A stretch of DNA of 10,168 nt from F1-20-MAGs119 sp964556145. GTDB lineage: Bacteria; Actinomycetota; Acidimicrobiia; Acidimicrobiales; Ilumatobacteraceae. Numbering within the stretch: position 1 is the stretch's first letter; every line of letters begins with the position of its first letter. The translations under genes were made by a program, and so were the position numbers. The stretch is taken from assembly GCA_964556145.1 (NCBI GenBank), contig CAZKVD010000063.1, forward strand, positions 1 through 10,168, written 5' to 3'. Shown here piece by piece: positions 6,036 through 10,168 of the stretch. The notes beneath the pieces are model-generated. The model did not search any database. It saw only the letters and a program-made list of their open reading frames with translations, and was not told the DNA's origin.

Positions 6036-6275
6036 TTACTCGGCGAGCAACATTGCGAGCGCGATCACCGTGAGGAACCACGACAGTGCAAGCACGGTGG
6101 TGATCCGGTTCAGGTTGCGCTCGGCCGCGGCGGACCCGAGGGCCGCGCCTCCGCCTCCACCGAACATGTCGGAGAGACCGCCACCCCGTCCGCTGTGCAG
6201 AAGGATGGCGACGATCATGGCCAGCATCGACACAACATTGATGACGACGGTGAGGATCGTGATGAAGTCGCGCAC
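6036..6275 (-). CDS. secG: SecG, preprotein translocase subunit
   Basis: A 79-residue inner-membrane protein, the small accessory subunit of the SecYEG channel that helps SecA-driven protein export. It has two hydrophobic segments (about 4-26 and 57-76). They are joined by a cytoplasmic glycine-rich loop containing the diagnostic LLHSGRGGGLSDMFGGG (25-41), which corresponds to the LLQ.GKG.GL...FGG signature of the family. The GTG start at 6275 gives the usual length and N-terminus; the frame runs open upstream to 6407 but that part overlaps the OppF gene. The Shine-Dalgarno is weak. It starts 11 bases after the OppF stop, which points to co-transcription with the peptide importer. In many actinobacteria secG sits instead beside glycolytic genes (gap-pgk-tpi). 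Confidence 0.93.
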   Translation of the reverse strand: MRDFITILTVVINVVSMLAMIVAILLHSGRGGGLSDMFGGGGGAALGSAAAERNLNRITTVLALSWFLTVIALAMLLAE

Positions 6276-6286
6276 GGGGTCTGAGC

Positions 6287-7264
6287 CTACTGCGCAGCCT
6301 CGGGGAAATGACAGGCAACGAACCGCCCGGAGGGGTCGGACATCAATGCCGGGGCCTCGTTGGCGCAGCGATCCGTGGCCTTCCAGCAACGGGTGCGGAA
6401 CCGACATCCGCTGGGCGGGTTGACCGGCGACGGTACGTCACCCTCGAGCGTGATGCGCGTGCGCGCCTTTTCCTTGTGGGGGTCGGCGACGGGCACGGCC
6501 GACAGCAGCGCCTTGGTGTACGGATGCCGCGGATCGCCGTAGATCTGCTCGACCGGACCAACTTCGACGATTTTGCCCAGGTACATCACCGCGACTCGAT
6601 CGGCGATGTGTCGCACGACCGACAGGTCGTGAGCAATGAACAGATACGCCAAGCCCAGCTGACGCTGCAGGTCTTGCAGCAGGTTGATGACGCCCGCCTG
6701 CACGCTGACATCCAGTGCGGACACAGGCTCGTCGAGAACGAGGAGTTTGGGCTCGACCGCGAGCGCACGCGCGATGCCGATGCGCTGACGCTGACCACCG
6801 GAGAATTCGTGCGGGTAGCGATTGCCGTGTTCCGGATTCAGGCCGACCATCTCGAGAAGTTCGGCGACGCGCTCGGCCTCACGTCCGGCCGCCAACCCGT
6901 GCGTGCGTAGGGGCTCGGCAATTGTCTGGCTGACCTGCATGCGCGGGTTCAACGATGCGTACGGGTCTTGGAAGACGATCTGCATCTCGCGGCGCAGTGG
7001 CCTCATCTCGCGTGCCGACAGCGACGTCAATTCCCGACCCGCGAAACTGACCGAGCCCGACGTTGCCTTCAACAGCTGAAGCACACTGCGGCCCGTGGTC
7101 GACTTGCCGCAACCGCTCTCCCCGACGAGGCCGAGAGTCTCGCCGACTTCGAGGTCGAACGACACATCGGAAACCGCCTGAACCGAGCCAATGACGCGTC
7201 GCACGACGCCAGAAGAACGAACAGGGAACTCCTTGACGAGATTCCGCACTTCGAGCAGAGCCAC
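6287..7264 (-). CDS. Oligopeptide/dipeptide ABC transporter ATP-binding protein, OppF/DppF type
   Basis: A 325-residue cytoplasmic ATPase, one of the two nucleotide-binding subunits that power peptide import. Walker A is GESGCGKS (48-55), the Q-loop Gln is in VFQDPYASLNP (Gln99), the ABC signature is FSGGQRQR (154-161), Walker B is LLVLDEP (174-180) and the switch His is His212 in IAHDL. The C-terminal oligo_HPY region (from about residue 230) includes RHPYTKALL and ends with four cysteines (287, 293, 300, 318) in the CX5CX6C...C layout seen in Opp/Dpp ATPases that can hold an iron-sulfur cluster. The GTG start directly follows the OppD stop and has GAGGGGG eight bases upstream, inside the OppD gene. 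OppF rather than OppD is inferred from FSGGQRQR, VSALDVSVQAG and its last place in the operon. Confidence 0.95.
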   Translation of the reverse strand: MALLEVRNLVKEFPVRSSGVVRRVIGSVQAVSDVSFDLEVGETLGLVGESGCGKSTTGRSVLQLLKATSGSVSFAGRELTSLSAREMRPLRREMQIVFQDPYASLNPRMQVSQTIAEPLRTHGLAAGREAERVAELLEMVGLNPEHGNRYPHEFSGGQRQRIGIARALAVEPKLLVLDEPVSALDVSVQAGVINLLQDLQRQLGLAYLFIAHDLSVVRHIADRVAVMYLGKIVEVGPVEQIYGDPRHPYTKALLSAVPVADPHKEKARTRITLEGDVPSPVNPPSGCRFRTRCWKATDRCANEAPALMSDPSGRFVACHFPEAAQ

Positions 7265-8281
7265 CTATGCCACCCCCTCGCGCGTGAAAATATCGCGACG
7301 ATCGGCCATGGCCTCGATCTCCGAAGCACGGTGACACGCCACCCCATGCACAACGTTCGCACCAACCTGTTCGGGCTCGGAATCGTTGCACTTTGCGACG
7401 GCAAGTGGGCAACGGGGAGCGAAAAGACATCCCGAAGCAATGCGCATCAACGACGGTGGAGCGCCCTTGATTTGGTTCAGACGACGACCGTGGCTGTTCT
7501 CACCGGGAATCGCCCCGAGAAGACCGATCGTGTACGGCATTTTTGGTGCGTCGAAGACTTCCTCGATCGTTCCGGATTCGACGACGCGGCCCGCGTACAT
7601 CACGAGAAGTCGATCGGCCAGCCCGGCAAGAACGCCGAGGTCGTGGGTGATGAAGATGATGGCCGTGCCCGTTTCGCGTCGGATTCGCTGAAGCGTGTCG
7701 AGAATCTGGGCCTGCACCGTCACGTCGAGGGCCGTCGTGGGTTCGTCGGCGATCAACACCTCGGGGTCGTTTGCAATTGCCATCGCGATGACCACCCGTT
7801 GGCGCATCCCACCCGAGAATTCGTGCGGATACGAGTCGAAACGATCATCGGGGTTGGGAATTCCGACGAGACGCAACAGATCAACGGCCTTCGCACGAGC
7901 CTCGGCTTTTTTCACCTTCTTGTGGGCCCTGATTGTCTCGACGAGCTGCCAACCCACCGTGTAGACCGGGTTCAGCGAAGTCATCGGGTCCTGAAAGATC
8001 ATCGCGATGCGCTTGCCCCGAATTTCGCGCATCTCGGCCGGAAACCGGCCGACGACTTCATCGTCACCCACACGAACCGAACCGCTTACTCGAGCGGTCT
8101 TGGGCAACAGTCCCATGATCGCCAGATTCGACACCGACTTGCCGCAACCGCTTTCGCCGACGATGCCCAGAACCTCGCCCCGGTGTAGATCGAAGGAGAC
8201 GCCACGGACTGCGCGAACCACTCCGTCATCGGTGGGAAATTCGACCGAAAGGTCACGAACCTGCAGCAGCGCTTCGCTCAT
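7265..8281 (-). CDS. Oligopeptide/dipeptide ABC transporter ATP-binding protein, OppD/DppD type
   Basis: A 338-residue cytoplasmic ATPase and partner of the OppF-type subunit. Walker A is GESGCGKS (42-49), the Q-loop lies in MIFQDPMTSLNP (Gln97), the ABC signature is FSGGMRQR (155-162), Walker B is VLIADEP (175-181) and the switch His is His213 in ITHDLGVLA. FSGGMRQRVVIAMAIA and DEPTTALDVTVQAQIL are typical of OppD/DppD. The C-terminal domain has MPYTIGLL followed by cysteines 285, 291, 298 and 316 (CX5CX6C...C), a possible [4Fe-4S] site. The ATG start overlaps the OppC stop as ATGA, so translation is coupled. An AAGGG sits about ten bases before the start. The TAG stop touches the next gene's GTG. 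Confidence 0.95.
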   Translation of the reverse strand: MSEALLQVRDLSVEFPTDDGVVRAVRGVSFDLHRGEVLGIVGESGCGKSVSNLAIMGLLPKTARVSGSVRVGDDEVVGRFPAEMREIRGKRIAMIFQDPMTSLNPVYTVGWQLVETIRAHKKVKKAEARAKAVDLLRLVGIPNPDDRFDSYPHEFSGGMRQRVVIAMAIANDPEVLIADEPTTALDVTVQAQILDTLQRIRRETGTAIIFITHDLGVLAGLADRLLVMYAGRVVESGTIEEVFDAPKMPYTIGLLGAIPGENSHGRRLNQIKGAPPSLMRIASGCLFAPRCPLAVAKCNDSEPEQVGANVVHGVACHRASEIEAMADRRDIFTREGVA

Positions 8282-9180
8282 GCCCTGACCCTTGTCTGTT
8301 TGGGATCGAAGGCATCGCGCAGGCCGTCACCGACGAAGTTGACGCTGAGACAGATCACGATGATGAAGATGCCGGGGAACCAGAACAGCCACGGCCGGGT
8401 CTGGAATGCAGCCTGGTAATCACTGACCAACAAGCCGAGCGACGAATCAGGGGCCTTCACACCGAGACCGAGGTACGACAAAGCCGTTTCGACGAGAATC
8501 GCTCCGGCAATCGACAGCGTTGCAGAGACGATGATCGGCCCCAGGGCATTGGGGAGAATGTGCCGGAAGATGATCCGACGATCCTCGACGCCGATTGCCC
8601 GTGCGGCCTCCACAAATTCCTTTTCCCGCAGGGACAGGAACTCGCCGCGAACAATGCGCGCGGTCCCCTGCCAACTGAGAACTCCGAGGATCAAGGCCAA
8701 GAGCCACCACGAACCACCGCCGTCGAATTGCCACGCGATGCAACCGGCGAGAACCAGCAGCGGAATCGTCAGCAAAAGATCTGTTACCCGCATGATCACT
8801 GCATCGACCCAGCCACGGAAGTAACCGGCGATGGCCCCCAACGTCACACCGATCGTTGTCGAGAGAACGGAAACAACGAGCGCGATCAGAATTGATCGCT
8901 GTGCCCCGCGAAGTGTGAGGGCAAGCATGTCCTTGCCCAGGGAATCGGTACCGAACGGATGTGTCCACGACGGACCCTTGGACAGATTCGCGGTGTCCCG
9001 CTGAAGGTAGTCGAAACGCCAGATGAACTTTCCGAAGATCGACGCCAGGAAAATGATGAGCAGCACCACAAGACTGACGACGGCCAACCGGTGACGGAAG
9101 AAGCGCCTCAGGATCGTGCGCCACTGCGAACGAACCTCGACCGCGAATTCGGCATCGTGTGATTCGATGATGGCCGCCAC
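8278..9180 (-). CDS. Oligopeptide/dipeptide ABC transporter permease, OppC/DppC type
   Basis: A 300-residue inner-membrane permease forming half of the peptide channel. It has an N-terminal cytoplasmic tail (about 1-30), a first membrane helix (32-53), the OppC_N-type extracytoplasmic segment ending in HPFGTDSLGKDM (74-85; usual form GRD), and five further helices. The coupling (EAA) loop that contacts the ATPases is EAARAIGVEDRRIIFRHILP (191-210). SYLGLGVKAPDSSLGLLV (235-252) and the ending VNFVGDGLRDAFDPK are characteristic of the family. The GTG start is one base after the OppB stop, with AGGGTGAG upstream as ribosome binding site. Confidence 0.95.
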   Translation of the reverse strand: MAAIIESHDAEFAVEVRSQWRTILRRFFRHRLAVVSLVVLLIIFLASIFGKFIWRFDYLQRDTANLSKGPSWTHPFGTDSLGKDMLALTLRGAQRSILIALVVSVLSTTIGVTLGAIAGYFRGWVDAVIMRVTDLLLTIPLLVLAGCIAWQFDGGGSWWLLALILGVLSWQGTARIVRGEFLSLREKEFVEAARAIGVEDRRIIFRHILPNALGPIIVSATLSIAGAILVETALSYLGLGVKAPDSSLGLLVSDYQAAFQTRPWLFWFPGIFIIVICLSVNFVGDGLRDAFDPKQTRVRA

Positions 9181-9181
9181 G

Positions 9182-10168
9182 TCAGCTCACCCTGATCCGC
9201 GGGTCAAGGATCGCGTAGATGATGTCGGCGATGATGTTGAAGATGATCGTGGCAGTCGCAGCAATCATCACGAAGGCGAGCAATCTGTTCGGGTCGGGCG
9301 AGGGATTCGCAAGCGAGTCGAGGAAGAAATCACCCATCCCGTTCCACGCGAAGACTCGCTCGGTGATGACCGCACCTGCAATCAAGCCACCCCAACTGAG
9401 GGTCGCAATGGTGGCGATGGGAATCAACGCATTGCGGAAGGCGTGCCGCAGAATGACGCGTGATTCCGAGATTCCCTTGGCGCGTGCGGTGCGAACATGG
9501 TCGGCATTCAACTGCTCGAGCACCGAGGCACGCATGTATCGGCTGTACCCGGCATACGAAATCGTGAAGAGCACGATCACGGGCAAGAGGCCGTGACCCA
9601 CGTAGCTCCACAGACGCGAAGGGAAAGTGTCCGCAAGGTCACGAGGCTGAGACCCGAGCGTTTTGACGAAACGGCCGTACTCGCGATTCTTGAAGTAGAA
9701 GGTGGCCGACAACATGGCCAGTGCAGTCACGCCGAGAGAGATTCCACCCCACTTCAAGCCAGCCCCGGGCTTGGCGAGACGCAGTTGTTCGCGTTTGCGA
9801 CCGATGAGGAAGAAGGACCCTCCGAAGAATGCGGTGATCACGACGGCGAAACCCAGGGAGATACCCGGATTCTCGAGCCAATCGTTGAACTTGATGGCGC
9901 CAAAGACCTTCAGAAGGTTGGCGAACCAGAAGACGGGAAGCGAAAAGAACAAAAATGAAATGAATGTCGTCGAGTAGTCGAAGCCCGAGTACTGACGCAC
10001 ACCGCTCACGATGCCGATCATCAAGCCGATGGTGAGGGCAATCAACTCGGCGATCAGTACCAGGCGCAACGTGTACTTGATTGCCGACCACAACTGCGGC
10101 CAGACAGGCCGGTTCTTCATGTCGGTGCCCATGTCGCCCCTGACGAACTTCGAGGCCCAATCGGTGTA
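9182..10168 (-). CDS. Oligopeptide/dipeptide ABC transporter permease, OppB/DppB type (5' end outside window), with an inserted membrane region
   Basis: The other channel subunit of the importer. The frame stays open to the window edge, so the gene continues beyond 10168. The ATG at 10132 is internal, because the preceding visible residues (YTDWASKFVRGD) fit the OppB extracytoplasmic domain before GDMG. Visible are the OppB-typical SLPVFWFANLLK, the coupling loop ARAKGISESRVILRHAFRNA, ITERVFAWNGMGDFFLDSL and the ending DPRIRVS. Numbered from the internal Met, residues 81-180 hold an insertion between FWFANLLKVFGAI and the helix starting LLPVIVLF. The insertion contains two extra hydrophobic segments (about 92-110 and 129-146) around a basic GRKREQLRLAK loop. 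Ordinary OppB proteins have only a short linker there. I recall similar elongated OppB proteins in actinobacteria, so this is probably a subclass. The visible part is 328 residues. Confidence 0.94.
   Translation of the reverse strand, partial: YTDWASKFVRGDMGTDMKNRPVWPQLWSAIKYTLRLVLIAELIALTIGLMIGIVSGVRQYSGFDYSTTFISFLFFSLPVFWFANLLKVFGAIKFNDWLENPGISLGFAVVITAFFGGSFFLIGRKREQLRLAKPGAGLKWGGISLGVTALAMLSATFYFKNREYGRFVKTLGSQPRDLADTFPSRLWSYVGHGLLPVIVLFTISYAGYSRYMRASVLEQLNADHVRTARAKGISESRVILRHAFRNALIPIATIATLSWGGLIAGAVITERVFAWNGMGDFFLDSLANPSPDPNRLLAFVMIAATATIIFNIIADIIYAILDPRIRVS

Noticed and set aside
6276..6407. 44-codon N-terminal extension of SecG
   Set aside because: It overlaps the OppF gene in another frame, and SecG proteins are about 75-80 residues and begin with the first hydrophobic helix.
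6968..8188. Plus-strand open frame of 406 codons opposite the two importer ATPase genes
   Set aside because: It runs antisense across two unmistakable ATPase genes, resembles no family, and is rich in His, Arg and Asp as expected from a mirror frame of GC-rich coding DNA.
1..10168. Mobile elements, CRISPR arrays, defence systems or toxin-antitoxin pairs
   Set aside because: I looked for transposase or nuclease motifs, direct repeat arrays, terminal inverted repeats and small paired genes, and saw none; every stretch is accounted for by housekeeping or transport genes.

Overview
The window looks like chromosomal DNA of a moderately GC-rich actinobacterium. The case rests on several points: an SCO6745-like winged-helix protein family that is largely actinobacterial, frequent GTG starts, tightly packed genes, a tRNA gene without an encoded CCA end, and an elongated OppB-type permease. 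An Acidimicrobiia-like host is my guess from the mixture of families (including a ThrH homologue) and the fairly modest GC content; no marker gene here proves it. Gene density is very high, no stretch above 300 bases lacks a gene, and I see no mobile element, CRISPR array, phage gene or insertion sequence.

Layout. (1) 1-2232, plus strand: the C-terminal half of a cytochrome P450, a 414-residue MFS transporter whose GTG start overlaps the P450 stop by four bases, and a small single-domain cupin with a possible leaderless promoter. (2) 2233-3591, minus strand: pyruvate kinase, whose stop codon abuts the cupin stop with no bases between. (3) 3631-5128, plus strand: a ThrH-type HAD phosphatase/phosphotransferase, read divergently from pyruvate kinase across about 39 bases, then an SCO6745-family protein seven bases downstream. 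(4) 5145-10168, minus strand: an oligopeptide/dipeptide-type ABC importer in the order OppB (cut by the window edge), OppC, OppD, OppF, followed by secG, a tRNA-Leu(GAG) with a recognisable promoter, and an AIM24/TIGR00266-family protein 21 bases after the tRNA.

How they fit together. The importer genes overlap or touch (1-base gap, 4-base overlap, 0-base gap), so they are almost certainly one transcript making a two-permease, two-ATPase complex. The solute-binding protein is not in the window and probably lies upstream of the OppB gene. secG starts 11 bases after the OppF gene and probably rides on that transcript, which ties a general secretion subunit to a peptide importer. Pyruvate kinase and ThrH are central-metabolism enzymes sharing a tiny divergent control region. 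The P450 and MFS genes are translationally coupled, which suggests oxidation of a hydrophobic substrate linked to its transport; the substrate cannot be read from the sequence.

No clearly new system is visible. The points most worth a second look are the residues predicting a potassium-independent pyruvate kinase, the extra membrane segments in OppB, the placement of secG and of the AIM24-family gene, and the candidate leaderless cupin promoter.
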